Positions 21,068 through 33,152 of a stretch of DNA of 64,000 bases are shown in pieces. The notes under the pieces were generated by a model. The model made no database searches. It had not been told where the DNA came from and saw only the letters and a list, made by a program, of their open reading frames with translations. A program made the position numbers and the translations under genes. Positions within the stretch are counted from its first letter, which is position 1, and every line of letters begins with the position of its first letter. The stretch is taken from contig JAESUZ010004792.1 of NCBI GenBank assembly GCA_017311185.1, positions 2,108,001 to 2,172,000 on the forward strand. Reading direction: 5' to 3'. The stretch is from Proteles cristata cristata (lineage: Eukaryota > Chordata > Mammalia > Carnivora > Hyaenidae).

Positions 21068-23850
21068 AAGTCACCAGAGATAATGAGGGAAATTAAATCA
21101 TAATAAAAGATTCAATCCATCAGAAATGTACAACAATGATGAACATATATGCATATGCAATAACAGAACACCTAAACACCTAAACACATGAAGACCAAAC
21201 TGGCAGAATGAAGAGAGAAATAAATAATGTAACACCAAAAGTTGGAGACGCCATGCCCTACATTCAATAATGGGCAGAAAAACTAGATAGAATATCAACA
21301 AGGATACAGTAGACTTGAACAACATTATTACCTACATAGAACTAACAGAGAAAGATACAACAATCCACCCAACAACAAAAGAATATAGCTTCTTCTCAAG
21401 TGTGTTTGGACAACTTTCCAGGATAGACCATATGCTAGACCATAAAACAAATCTCGATAAATTAAAAAGGATAAAAATAATATAAAGTATATTACCTGAT
21501 TACAGTGGAATGAAACTGGAAATTAATAGTAGGAAAATTTTAGGAAGTTTACAAATATGTAGAAATTAAAAAACAAAATATATATCAAATGGTAAATCAT
21601 AAAATATTTCAAGATAAATATGTGAATATACAATATACCAAAACTTTTAAGATAAAGCTAAAGCGGTGCTTGGAAAGAAATATATGCATATAAATGTGTA
21701 TATTAAGAAAGAATAAAAATGTTAAACAGTATCTTCATCTTTCATATTAAGATACTGGAAAGGAGAATGAAAGCAAACCTAAAGTAAACAGAAAGAAGGA
21801 AATATTGATGATTATATTGAAAATTAATAGAGAATTGAGAAAGTGAATTAAAGTAATAGAGAAAATCAATGAAAACAAAATCTGGTTCTTTGAAAAAATC
21901 AAGAAAATTGTCAAAACATAGCTAAATTAACCAAGACAAAAAGAGAGAAGACTGAAATTACTAGAATGAGAAATGACAGAGGGAACATTACTACTGACTA
22001 CAGAAATAGAAAGGAATGCTATGAATTATATGTCAACAAATTAAGTAATTTAGACAAAATTGGAAAAAGCCTAGAATTATGCAAACTACCGAAACTGATC
22101 CCTCAAAAGAGACAGTCTGAACAGACATAAGATAATTTAAAAGACTGAAGGAATAATCGAAACACTAGTCATAAATAAAATCCCAGGACCAAATGATTTC
22201 ACAGTTAAATTTTATTAACATTTAAAGAAGAATTCATACCAATTCTTCACAAATTCTTCCAAAAAACAGAAAAGAAAACACTTCTCAGTTTGTTTTATGA
22301 AGCAGTATTACTTAGATATCAAAACTGGACAAAAGCCATCATGATAAAATAAAGCTATAGAGCAATACCTCTTATGTATATGGACACATTTACCCTCAAT
22401 AAAGTACTAGCAAACTGAATTCAACAACTTATACTAAAAATTACTAAAAGAATTTGTCATAGGAATGCAAGGCTGTTGCAATATTTGAAAATCAATTAAT
22501 ATATCATATCAACACAATAAAAAATAATTTGACAAAATACAACACTCTTTCATAATAATACTCAATAAACTAGGAATAGAAGGAAAGTTCTTACAAAAAT
22601 AAAGTTTTTTAATCTGATAAATATCTCTATGGAAAACATAATATTCACAATATTTAAGACTGAAGTGTTGGCTACTTTCCTCTGGAAATCGGGAACAATG
22701 CAAGGATGTTCACTTTTGCCAGTTCTATCCAACATTGTATGGAGGTTTTAGCTAGGACAATTAGGCAAGGAAAGGAAAACAAGGGTTATCCAGACTGGAA
22801 AGGAAAACCTAAAGACTATTTCTATTCTCAGATAACATGATATATACATATACATACATACACACATGTATATGTGTATATATATGTACACACATATATA
22901 TAATATATAATCTATGTATTGAGAATCTTCAGGAATCCATTGAAACAACTACTAAAACTAATAAGTAATTGTAAAAACAATGAAGGAAACAAAGTCAATT
23001 TTCAAAAGTCAATTGTATTTCTACCCAATTGCAAATTGCAATTGTTCCAATCCAAAAATAAATTTAGGAAAAAATTCATTTATAATGCCATCACAAAGAA
23101 TAAATTATTAAAATAAATGTAATGAAGGGGAAACTTATTTTCTGATAATTACAAAACATTGTTGAAAGAAGTTAACCAAAATCTAAAAAATTGGAAAAGC
23201 ATTCTATATTCATAGATCACAAGACTTAATATTGTTAAGATGACAATACTTCCCAAATATAGCTACATAATCAACACAACTTCCATCGGAAACCCAGCTA
23301 ACTTGTTTATACAAATTGACAATCTGATTTTATAATTCAGTGTTGAACTGAAAAGATACCAGGATTGACAAAACAATCTTGAAAAAGAAAAACAAAATTA
23401 AGGGAGTCATACATCTAATTTCAAACTTACTACAAAACAAAACAGTAGTAATCAAGAGAGTGGGGTACTGACACAAGAATAGACATATAGACCAGTATAA
23501 TAGAATTGAGAGTCTAGAAATAAATATTCAAAGCTCTATGGTCAAGTGATTTTTTTCACAAGGGCTCCAAGGCCCTCTAACAGGGCATGAATTGTTTTTT
23601 AAACAAATAATACTGGAAAAACTGGAAAGCCACATGCAGAAAAATGAAGCTGAATCCTTACCACACTCTATATACAAACATTAACTCAAAATGGACCAAA
23701 GACATAAGTACAAGAACTAAAATGACCAAAACCTTAGAAGAAAACATGGGAGTAGAGCTTCACAACCTTGGATTTCTCAAAGTATTCTTATATACTACAT
23801 CAAAACTGCCAGCAGCAACAAAAAATAGACAAATTGAACTTCATCAAGAT
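21068..23850 (+). pseudogene. L1 ORF2 relic
   Basis: Degenerate ORF2 text. The endonuclease-RT linker region runs from about 21068, including a nearly legible 'acatatgaagaccaaac' segment. RT-region text follows, for example near 22180-22500 ('aaaatcccaggaccaaatga', 'cttatgtatatggacac') and 22690-22800 ('gcaaggatgttcacttttgc'). The C-terminal half runs to 23850 and then into the split at 23869. The longest frame is only about 90 codons. Confidence 0.75.
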
Positions 23851-24091
23851 TAAAATCTTTTGTGATTTAAAAATGTTTTTAATGTTTATTTATTATCCAG
23901 AGACAGAGTGCGAGTGGGGTAGGAGCAGAGAGAGAGACACACAGAATCCAAGGCAGGCTCCAGGCTCCGAGCTGTCAGCACAGAGCCTGACGTGGGGCTC
24001 GAAACCACAAGCTGTGAGATCACAACCTGAGCTGAAGTCAGAGGCTTAACCGACTGAGCCACCCAGGCACCCCTAAAATCTTTTGTGATTT
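23851..24091 (-). mobile_element. Felid SINE with perfect 18-bp TSD
   Basis: Body 23869-24073, minus strand; 'aatgtttatttattatccag', 'ccaggctccgagctgtcagc', 'gactgagccacccaggcacc'. TSD 'taaaatcttttgtgattt' at 23851-23868 and 24074-24091 is perfect and is L1 ORF2 sequence. Confidence 0.96.
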
Positions 24092-24673
24092 TTAAAGGGT
24101 ACCATCAAGAAAGTGAAAAGACAACCCAACAACAGAAGAAAATATTTGCAAATCCTATATGCAACATGAGATTTGCATCTCAAATTTATGAAGAATACTG
24201 ACAACCTAATAATTAGACAATAACCTAATTTAAAATGAGCAAAGTATCTGAATAAGCATTTCTCCAAAACATGTGCAAATGCACAACAGGCATCTGACAA
24301 AGTACTCAATATCAGTAGTTATCAGGAAAATGCTAATTAAAACCACAATTTGATACAACTTTATACTCAAAATATGGCTGAGGTAATAAGAAGTTCTCAG
24401 GAAGATTGGGAGAAATTGGATCCATGAAAAGTAGTAAAAGGAAATCTCATTTACAGTGGAGTCTGGAGATGCGCAGAAGGAATTCTTAAACCCTGCCACT
24501 CCAGGTCAGGTCAGGGCAGCTGAAGACCTAACAGGAAGAGATGGATGTGGATACTACATTACTATGCCAGTAGCAGGAAGAAAGTCTTTCCTTGTCCCTC
24601 AGAAACAGCCCTGCCAACCAAAGACTGTCATAACTCAGCCAATGAGAAGCACCTATACTTAGAACTGCTTTTA

Positions 24674-24720
24674 CTTCAATGGACTTGTTTTTTTTTTTTT
24701 TTAACTTTATTTTTCTGAGG

Positions 24721-24754
<34 letters not shown>

Positions 24755-24944
24755 CAGCGTGAGCAGGGGAGGGCCAGAGAGAGAGAGAAACATGGAATCT
24801 GAAACAGGCTCCAGGCTCTGAGCTAGCCATCAGCACAGAGTCCGACATGGGACTCGAACCCGCAAACCATGTGATCATGACCTGAGAGGAAGTCAGACGC
24901 CCAATTGACTGAGCCACCCAGGTACCCCTTCAATGGACTTGTTT
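24674..24944 (-). mobile_element. Felid SINE inside the solo LTR, 17-bp TSD
   Basis: Body 24691-24927 minus: T-run, GA-rich tract, 'ggctccaggctctgagctag', 'gactgagccacccaggtacc'. TSD 'cttcaatggacttgttt' is perfect at 24674-24690 and 24928-24944. The run of leucine/serine codons in the opposite frame is the CT tract. Confidence 0.96.
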
Positions 24945-25104
24945 ATAACAGCCCATCCTAACTCCCCTTTTTCTTCTAAAAAAGAGCATTCCTCTCCTTT
25001 GTCCTGTGGGCTTGCCTATGGTTCTGTGTTACATGCATGTCCTGAATTGCAATTCTCTGCTGTTCCCAAGTAAACCCATTTTTGGCTGGTAAAATAACTG
25101 AAAA

Positions 25105-25320
25105 GTTTTTTTTTTTTAATTTTTACAGTTTATTTATTTTGAGAGAGAGAGAGACAGAGCGTGAGCAGGAGTGTGGTAGAGAGAGAGGGAGGCACAAAAT
25201 CTGAAGCAGGAAGCAGGCTCTGAGCTGTCAGCACAGAGCCTGATGCGGGGCTTGAGCCCGGGAGCAAGATCATGACCTAAGCTAAAGTCGGATGCTCAAC
25301 TGACTGAGCCACCCAGGTCG
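25105..25320 (-). mobile_element. Felid SINE inside the solo LTR (second)
   Basis: Minus strand: T-run, 'cagtttatttattttgagag', 'gctctgagctgtcagcacag', 'gactgagccacccagg'. No clear TSD, so either the flanks decayed or the ends shifted. It lies close to the right end of the LTR. Confidence 0.9.
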
Positions 25321-26182
25321 ACCAACTTTTATTTTTAAAATTAACAGATCCTTCATACACTGCTAGTGGGAATGTAACATGGTGTATCTGTTTTGGAAAA
25401 CAGTCTTGTGGTTCTTCAATTGATTAAAGATAGATTATAATCCAGCGATTCCACTCCTAGGTATATACCCATGAGAAACGAAAGCATGCATCTACACAAA
25501 AAACCATACACATAAGTTAATAGCAGCATTCTCACAATAGCTAAAGGGTGGGAACAACTCAAATATTTCATCAACTGAACTGTGGTATATTATTACCATG
25601 GAATGTTATTTGGGCACAAGAAATGAAATGCTGATACAGACTACAACATGGATGAAGCTTCAAAGTATTATACTGAGTAAAAATAGAACAGTCACCAAAG
25701 ACCTTTCCTATGAGTGATTCCATTCCTATGAAATGTCTGGTTTGGGGACATCTATAGAAACAGAAAGGAAATTAGTGGCTGTTTAGGACTGTTGGGGATA
25801 AGGGGCATTAGGGGAGTAAGGGATGATTGCCGAAGGTATAGAGGTTTCTTTTTGAGGTGATGAAAATGTTCTAAAATGGACTGTGCTAATGGTTGTACAT
25901 ATCTGTGAATATACCAAAAAAAAATTGTATATTTTAAATTGGTGAATTTTATGGTATGTGAATTATATCTCAATGAAGTTGTTTAAAGAAGTGAGATCTT
26001 TACTTTCAAAGTTGATTGCTATCTATTGTAAACAATGTTTCCTGGTACTGTAATGTAGACACACATGAAAGGTCTCTAAATATCCATTAACAGAAAAAAT
26101 AAATTCCGGTTAACAGTTTGTGTTTCCCTTATTACTGGAGAATTCTCATCCGTGTCCTTCATCTTGTTAGCTGTCCTTAATC

Positions 26183-26335
26183 TAACTAGGAGCAGAGACT
26201 CTGGAGCCAGATTGGTTGGATTGGAATCCTACTCTGCCTCTTGCTAGCTGGGCAACCTTACTCAAGTTATTTCACCTGCTTACTCTCTTAATACCGTGGA
26301 CGCTAGCACCACTTAGACAAGGACAGAAATGCACC
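26183..26335 (-). mobile_element. MIR SINE relic
   Basis: Reverse MIR: 'gagactctggagccagattg', 'ggaatcctactctgcctctt', 'gctagctgggcaaccttact', 'caagttatttcacctgctta'. Confidence 0.85.
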
Positions 26336-26384
26336 CTGGGTGGAGTTGTCTCAGGTAAGGTAGAGTCTGCAGCCAGTAGAGATG

Positions 26385-26441
26385 AAAAAAAAAAAAAAAA
26401 AAAAAGAAAAAAGAAAAGAAAAGAAAAGGAAAAGGAAAAGG
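26385..26441. repeat. (A)n/(AAAAG)n/(AAAAGG)n repeat
   Basis: About 21 A followed by AAAAG and AAAAGG units. The lysine/glutamate-rich frame across it is an artefact of the repeat. Confidence 0.97.
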
Positions 26442-26444
26442 CAA

Positions 26445-26999
26445 CCTTAGGAAGGGATTGGAAGTTTTCTAGAAGAGAAAGTGTAGTTTTTGGCAAACAC
26501 CTCAGGCTGCTTTAGATGACGACAGATGCAACTGAATATTTCCAAGTCAGTAACTTTCAGGCAATCCTACAATAGAGCCTTGGGCTTGACTCTATTTCTC
26601 TCAGACCAGATACCCTCTGACTATACTTAGAAACTATACCCAAATGGTCAGTGTCTGTTAAAGCGAGAGTCACTGGGACTTCAGTATTTGGTCACAAAAC
26701 CTTATTTATCCATTAACTTGTGAACACACGTTGTAAACATCTGCAAAAGCCCAGCATTTTGTAGAGAGGCACAATGGAACCTCAAAAGAACAAGAGAACC
26801 AGAAACTGGACAGAAAGAACCCTGGATTTTACTTCCAAAGCTTTTAAGAGCATTAATTTGCTCAGTAAACTACATTAACTTGTGAGTTTTCAAACCTTCA
26901 CCTATACTATAAAAGGAATAGTCTGCGCAATCGCTAACCTTCTGTGGAAGGAGAATTTAAGTGAAGGAAATATTGCTAAGATGGTCATTCAAAATAGGG
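26445..26999. other. Unassigned intergenic DNA
   Basis: Nothing recognised. Confidence 0.4.
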
Positions 27000-27410
27000 T
27001 CAGTAGGATACTGATGAAGTAGTGTCTATGCACCGATTCCCATGTCAATTTTTGGAACACAATGAAGTTGACTGTTGTCAATTATGACTTGTTAGTAACA
27101 ACTGGACTACCTCTTAGAACACATCCTTCTATGTTGAACTGAAGTAGAGATAATGTAACATCTGTTAGATAAGATAATCCTGTATTAGATAGTTTAACTC
27201 TGTCAGTGCCAGCCGTAACTCTTGCAAAACAAATTAGGTAACTTTATGATACTTGCCTTTATAAACCTGTACTCTGGGTTTGTAACTTGGAGCACATTTT
27301 CAATTTTGCTCAACTCTGTGTCTCCTGAACTGAAACCCCTAAATGCCAAATAAAAGCCTTTGTTTCTTTTACAGCCTTATCATCTTCTTGATGGGGTCTT
27401 CTCACAGGGT
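27000..27410 (+). mobile_element. LTR-like segment (class I type)
   Basis: LTR-like spacing: TATA-like 'tttataaacc' at about 27258, then 'tctgggtttgtaacttgg', then a polyadenylation signal in 'ccaaataaaagcc' near 27349, then a T-rich 'tttgtttcttttac'. Possible ends are 'tgttagataag' (27163) and 'cttctcaca' (27406), but no TSD was found. Family not assigned; it could also be an unrelated AT-rich region. Confidence 0.45.
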
Positions 27411-29394
27411 TTTTGATCTTAAGAAATTTACAATCTGCTGAAAACCTAAATCCCAGCAGTTAAGTAACAATATCCTTTTGTAAGAGTCTCCATCTGTTTA
27501 CTTAGTAGCAACATGTGACCTTTCCCCGGGATTCCATTGCCTCACTACTTTAAAGGCACCAGGATTTAGGTGCCTCTTGCTAGGATTTAGGTAAACCAGG
27601 TCTGTCCCATCCATTCTCCAATTCCCCATGGTCCCTTTCCCCGTAGGTGTGGTTGTGCATTAGCTGTTATCAAGTCCTGAGCGCCAGCAACTGGTGATCA
27701 ATCCTGACCGCGCTCCCTACACAGACAATGTCAGCAGGATTTTGGAAGAGCTAGAGGACCATCTGGACAAAACGAAACCCCAGTGCTCTCCCATAAGCTG
27801 AGGCAGTTTATGTTCCCTCCCTGCGGGCAGCCCAGGGAACCTTCAGTTCACAGAAGTCAGCGTGTTCATTCCTTCCGCACCAGCTAATGAGGTCCCCAGC
27901 TACCTCAGCAGGTGGTTTGGGAAGCTCAGTCTCAGTCAACCAGGCTGTTTTCCTCTCAGCAGGAAGTGCTACTCCTAGCTGGTAGGTGGCCAGGATCTTG
28001 CATCAGTCAGCAGCTCCTCCTCCCGTCTCTCCTATGTCCCTCTCCTGGCCCTCCTCCTTCACTCCTCCTCCTCCTCCTTTTCCTGTCCCCTACTAAGGTG
28101 GCTACACTGTGCTCCACTATGCGAGCTATTGGCCCTGGTGCTGGCCCCGGCAGCAGTGTAAAACCTTGCAGGACCCCAGCTTCTGGAGGCGTGCAGCATT
28201 ATGGGCTCTCGCAAAACCCCCAAGGCTTGATTTAACATGTGCTGCTGATGAGAATGACAGAAGAGGCAGGGGAGCATCGCCTGCTCTGTCTATACCTATG
28301 GCTGTGCTCAGAGGATGAGCCTGGTGGTTTAGGCACCTCTGCCCCTCACTTCTGCCAACACCTGTCTTTTACTCACACCTAAGAGCATCCCAAAGGCTTT
28401 TTCCCATTAGCTATAGGTTCTCCATGGGGAAACTCATGCAGAGTAATGAGAGTTCATCATATTGAGTGTCCTCAACATGCAGTTATTAATACTGAATTAT
28501 AAGAAAGAGGAGGATATTTCCATGGTATGCCCTGACACTTTTAAATCTTCTCCACGTGCAAGGGATTTGGGACAAACAGATGTGTCTCTCCCCAGCTGCA
28601 GGCACTCCTCTTGGCAATGGTACAAATTTGGCTCATTCTTTGCTCTGGCATCTCATCTCCAGCATACTTCCCAATGTATCTTCCCTCCTCCACCACCATA
28701 ACAGAAGCAGAAACAGTCCTGGACTGACTATGAGAAGGACCTTCTGCTCTCAGATCCTTTCCTCCACAGGACCTTCACCGGACTCTTGTATCTGGGCACG
28801 GGAGTACAAGTACTGAAAAGAAATTTCTTGAGCCTGCATCAGGGACACTGTAATTGCTGGGCAGAGATGTCATGGCAGTGAGTTCCGTCTTACAGAGCTC
28901 AACTCTACTGTCACCAGTATCCCCATGCCCGCAGAGTCCAAAGGATACCGCCTGTTAGAAGTCTGGTTAAGACCCAGTGTCAATCCTAGGCCTAAAACCC
29001 TGGCATCACAGATCTATATGCTTCACTTGCCAAAGTGTTTCTTCCTCTCTAGCACCTCACAAATCACGACACATCAATATTAAATACCACTGACTCATCA
29101 CACAAATGAGTGCCATACCCAGTAATGTCTACCAGCACAGCTGCCCAGACTATCACAGTGACTCACACAGAGCAGCACAAGTATGGAGGCATGATCACAT
29201 CTCCAGCATGGCCCACCAGTCAGGGCAGCTCCTAGAGAACAGGTCGATGTGCGGAAATGAGTGATAACCTGGTCACTTAGGGACACAGAGGCATAACAAA
29301 ATGCAGAGAAACAGTCACAGGCACACCCAGAGTTATACGTACACAGAGTGAAATAAGCACCAAGCTAAGCTGCTGACCCTGGATGACAGAACCC
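27411..29394. other. Unassigned, relatively GC-richer intergenic DNA
   Basis: Rich in CTCC words (28015-28090) and short frames up to 107 codons (27912-28235). CpG is not enriched, the frames are low complexity, and no domain or exon chain is seen. Not a CpG island. Confidence 0.4.
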
Positions 29395-29512
29395 TTTCTA
29401 TCATTACCAGCCAAGGCCACTTAACTAATTAGTGGGAGAGCTGGGATTTGAAGACCAACTGTAGGAATTCTGGGGCCCCTCTGTCTACAGTGTCTCCTGA
29501 CGGCCTTTGTCC
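29395..29512 (+). mobile_element. MIR SINE relic (3' half)
   Basis: 'ccaaggccacttaactaatt', 'agtgggagagctgggatttg' and 'ctacagtgtctcctga' match the plus-strand MIR 3' half. Confidence 0.6.
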
Positions 29513-29614
29513 CAGCTCTGGTTCCGTTTTTTTCATACCCTATCCATGCACAGTCCTCTTTCTGCACATCTCTCCCCCTTTCCTCCTGTGCTTTGTTTAG
29601 ACTTTGATCTTTTA

Positions 29615-29708
29615 CCCTTTATGGAGTTTATATCTCTTGAGGCAACTTAATCATCTTTCAGAATCTTTGTATCTTAGCTTTGTTCTCAGTAGGTATTCAT
29701 GAAAGAGT
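29615..29708 (+). mobile_element. Possible L2 3' end
   Basis: 'ctttatggagtttatatctc' ... 'ctcagtaggtattcatgaaa' resembles the L2 terminus ('agtaggtgctcaataaa'). Heavily diverged. Confidence 0.4.
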
Positions 29709-31430
29709 CTATAGAATTATGCCAACATGTAAGGTAGCCACTTCTCATAAGAATACCCAGATGGAAAAAGTCCCCACTGGCTCCTACAAGTAGCCAACAA
29801 TGATTTTTTTTTCCTTTTTGTAGGAATCAGCTGTACAAAATGGGCAGACAAGAGCTTTTAGTTGCTAGAATTTTATTTGATATTTAGAAATCACTCAGGC
29901 AACTTCAAGAAGATCAAAAATACTCAGCTTTGTCTGTAAAGGTAGGTTTCCAAAATCCCTTCAACATCCGAACTTGGATGGAGCCCTTCCCACAGGCCCC
30001 ATCTTAGTCTTGAGATGCAAATTAAGACCTGGATAAACACCAGTAGTCATCAGAATCTCATTAGCATGCATAGTGCTACCAAGTGACCTCTATTTCCCAT
30101 TTTGGCAATACTATTGGATGTGAGTATCCTTTTATTTTTATTTCAAAAGCCTCTGTTATACAAGCCTTCAACTTCTGGTAATGTGCTCATAAAACACAAC
30201 TCCAGCACAAAGTGGTGACAATTAAATTAATACTTAATGGGGCTTGAAACGCTGGGAAGTCCTGAGGTGGGGGACAGGGGAAACAGAACCCTTGTGATCT
30301 TTCTGGTCAGGTGACCAACCCATCACAGAGCTAGTTTCTCTATCAGTAACTCTCAGTACAAACATTTCCAGCTGAAAAACCAATTAAAGAGGGAGAGGTT
30401 TGTGTTGGGAGAAATGAAAGCAAGTTAGCCCAGAACTCCTGTCCTCCTTCCTGATACATGATCACCATAGTGGTCTTGATCTAGCCAGCACATGCCACCT
30501 CCTGTTTCTCAGCTTTCTCAACAACCTTTTGGGATTGGGATTCCCAGTGCCCTGGGAAGTGGGATGAGTATGCAGCTGGGCAGGCCTAGGTTTGCCCCTC
30601 CTCCCAGCCCGGTTACTTTGGATGAATTCTGAAAATGCTCTAAGCCTGCTCCCTCTTGTCAAGAGCCCTGGAGTCGTGATTAAATGAGAAGATGGGTAAA
30701 AAACTGAGCTACCTCAGGTGCTGCGGTTGCTGCTGTGTTGTTATCATCACACATAAGGAAACTGTGTCTCAGGGGTGACCTTGCTTTGCACAATGGTCCC
30801 AAGACAGCCTCTTTCTCTACATTAGAAGATGCTTAGTGCAACTGACAGCACTCCTAGGACAGGCTCAAAGGGTCACTTTGAATTTCTCAAACAAAGTTTT
30901 GATTATACCTGAGGCAGAATCAGAGGCCTGGTGTGAAGTCTCTGTTCTCAACAATCCGGTTAACAAAAGTCATAAATATGTTTCTAATGGCAGCTGGAGC
31001 CCAAGAGCCAAAGAACACAAAAATTAACCCCCGTGGTAAAGGGCAACTCAAGGGAAATTCTAAATAGAGTTGGTATTTTCAGGAATAGCCTCAGATTTTC
31101 AGCAAATCCCTTTATCCATTTCTTTCTCGTACCCTATCCTTCTCTCCCTGGCCTTTTCACTGCCTTCAAAATTTGATATAAAGCTATTGTTTACTAAAAC
31201 AGCTCTGCCCAGACCTTTTCAGACCTTTGGGGAGAAATGGCAGTTTTTTGCTGTAAAGTGTTTCTCATTGTAAAAGTCCCTCAGGGCATGCAGTGCTCTG
31301 AAGTGACAGCTTTGGGCCCTGGAGGTTTGGCTCAGCACAGACACGTGGGGAGGAAATAGCTTCACACAGAAGACATCCATATACTTCCTGCCCAAGATTC
31401 TCTGCCACAGTGGGAAACAGAAAGGTTACG
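29709..31430. other. Unassigned intergenic DNA
   Basis: Mostly unrecognised. A faint MIR-like word series ('cacataaggaaactgtgtct', near 30748-30790) may be a further MIR relic. Frames up to 66 codons have no domain. Confidence 0.4.
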
Positions 31431-31434
31431 CATC

Positions 31435-31562
31435 TTAGAGATGAAAAGTGTGACTTTAGATCATAGTGCTGTTATATACTACCTGTGTAATCATGGGTAA
31501 TTGACTTCTCCAGTCCTCAGTTTCCTCCTATGTAAAGTGGGCTCTTACAGTTGTGGTGTAGA
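31435..31562 (-). mobile_element. MIR SINE relic
   Basis: 'ctacctgtgtaatcatgggt', 'aattgacttctccagtcctc', 'agtttcctcctatgtaaag' are reverse MIR. It is cut by the felid SINE that begins at about 31567. Confidence 0.8.
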
Positions 31563-31566
31563 TAAG

Positions 31567-31772
31567 GGTGGCTCAGTCGGTTAAGCGTCCAGCTTTGGCT
31601 CAGGTCATGATGTCGCGGTTCGTGGGTTCGAGCTCCGCATCGGGCTCTGTGCTGACAGCTAGCTCAGAGCCAGGAGCCTGTTTCGGATTCTGTCTCTCCC
31701 ACTCTCTCTGATCCTCCCCTGCTCATGCTGTCTCTCTCTCTCTCAGAAATAAATAGAACATAAAATAAACTT
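31567..31772 (+). mobile_element. Felid SINE lacking the first ~9 bases
   Basis: Begins at 'gggtggctcagtcggttaag' without the usual 'ggggcgcct' start, then 'cagctagctcagagccagga' and tail 'agaaataaatagaac'. No clear TSD. The missing 5' end is an incomplete copy or a deletion at the junction with the MIR. Confidence 0.92.
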
Positions 31773-32069
31773 GTTTTCTCTAGTTATATGAAATAAAAAA
31801 TCAAACACGCAAACAAAACTACAAAACCAAAGCATTATTATTACCTGGTGGACTCTTATAATCTTCCATATGCTTGAATCTCATCAGTCATTCTCAATCT
31901 CTCCTCCAGACTCATTATATCACCTTTTTTGTACCCTCAGATTTAAGTAGGTTTAAGAAAGAAGTTCCTAACATATTTTAAATTTGAGGTCTCTGGGGCC
32001 TGGGACCAGAAAGAGAAGGAGACTATTCATTGTAAAATGGTGTAACTCTGCACTGTCTTTAAACACTTT

Positions 32070-32252
32070 TACTTTTTTTTTCCAACTGATCCTAATTACA
32101 AATAAGAAGATGGCAGGTTTTATTCTTCACATTTCACTGTTAGGAAATCTAGTTCCAAGAGAGGCTGAGTCATTACTCAAAGTCACACAGGTGGTGATCA
32201 ATAGATTTGGGGCTTCTGGTTCTAAAGTGAGTCTCTCTTCTGCCACATAAAG
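32070..32252 (+). mobile_element. MIR SINE relic
   Basis: 'actgatcctaattacaaata', 'ccaagagaggctgagtcatt', 'actcaaagtcacacaggtgg', 'tggggcttctggttctaaag' in MIR order. Confidence 0.68.
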
Positions 32253-32989
32253 GCTACCCCCTTTCTGTGAATTTAATACATTACGTGTGTCATTAGCACT
32301 TACTATACATCTATGCAGTTTTTAGCCCTGTGTCCCTTATGCTTACAATATGGATAAAGGGCATTTTCTTTCTCCTCTCCCAGTCTCCTAGAGAGTTGGA
32401 GAGAAGATATGCATGAAGTCAGGGAAGAATAGGAAAAATTCCCTCTCCTTACAATTCTCTTCCTGTCCCCCCTTAATTTCAGCTAATTTCAGGACTCTCT
32501 GCCTCCACTTTTGCCTCCTTTCAGTGTACTCTTTACGCAGAAACCAAATAAATTCTTTTAAGATAAGATAACTCATACCACTTATCATCCCAAGATCCAC
32601 TCCCTCATATAAATTCTGGGAGAAGCTCCTACAGGATTCCAGTGAACCTATCTTACTAGAGGAAAGTTAAAAAAAGGAAGATAAATAAGAAGTATAGTCT
32701 CCATTGCCATAGCTGGTGTCAGGGTTACAGCATAAACATGTCATTTCCATGTCTATGCTTGAGTCTGATTGCTCTCACTTTTAGCCTTCACTTTTGTGGC
32801 TCTCAGTAGCCTCTTTAGTGGCATGACATAGGCCTTCATTCATGAAGGGTGTGAGCACCAGATCTCTGTGCACTTCTCAGACTGGAGTTACTGCATTTTC
32901 CTCTTCCCATAAAAAATGGGCAAAGGAGTCCTGGGAGGTGTCCCTTCTCTCCATCAATCCTTATCCCTTTTCCCCTTGACCCTTCCATA
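32253..32989. other. Unassigned intergenic DNA
   Basis: Nothing recognised; frames of up to 70 codons without domain. Confidence 0.4.
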
Positions 32990-33152
32990 CCAGTTGCCAT
33001 TTACTTTTTTATTTCATTTTTTGTCTTTCCTCAAATAAATGTTAGCATTTGAGGGATAAGGATTTTCATAGATTCGTTCACAGCTATTTCCCAGCATAAA
33101 ACAAATGGATGCTCAAAAACATCTGTTAAATATTGATTTAAGAGTGAATGAG
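32990..33152 (+). mobile_element. L2 LINE 3' end
   Basis: 'cccagcataaaacaaatgga', 'tgctcaaaaacatctgttaa', 'gagtgaatgag' correspond to the L2 terminus. Confidence 0.6.

Larger units (their letters stand above)
24425..25346. mobile_element. Probable solo LTR in L1, itself carrying two SINEs
   Basis: The L1 text breaks at 'agaaattggatcc' (24411-24423) and resumes at 'gatccttcatacac' (25347). Target bases 'gatcc' are therefore duplicated: 24419-24423/4 and 25347-25351/2. The insert starts TG ('tgaaaagtag') and ends CA ('aaaattaaca'). Without the SINEs it is about 470 bp, LTR-sized. Its right half has LTR-like marks: a pyrimidine-rich stretch near 24960-25000, 'cctgtgggcttgcctatgg', and a weak polyadenylation-like 'aagtaaaccca'. 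No internal retroviral genes. Family not recognised. Confidence 0.65.
19660..25990 (+). mobile_element. Decayed L1M element (ORF2 and 3' UTR), opened by many insertions
   Basis: Plus-strand old L1 text appears from about 19660-19750. Landmarks: 'taccacaaaaagggggaaaa' (20089), 'ggatggaaaaaatacaac' (20743), 'ccaggatagaccatatgcta' (21419), RT-linker-like text near 22180, 'ggttcttcaattgattaaag' (25411). The terminal 3' part is 'ttttatggtatgtgaattat' near 25950. It is interrupted by a short minus L1 (19915), four SINEs outside the LTR, and a solo LTR (24425-25346) with two more SINEs. ORF2 is littered with stops and frameshifts; nothing is translatable. Confidence 0.85.

Noticed and set aside
26216..26515. 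Lysine/glutamate-rich 99-codon frame
   Set aside because: Runs across the A/AAAAG repeat and a MIR relic.
27912..28318. GC-richer region with 107-codon frame; CpG island or first exon?
   Set aside because: CpG is scarce, the sequence is CTCC-rich low complexity, and no promoter, splice or domain signal could be defended.
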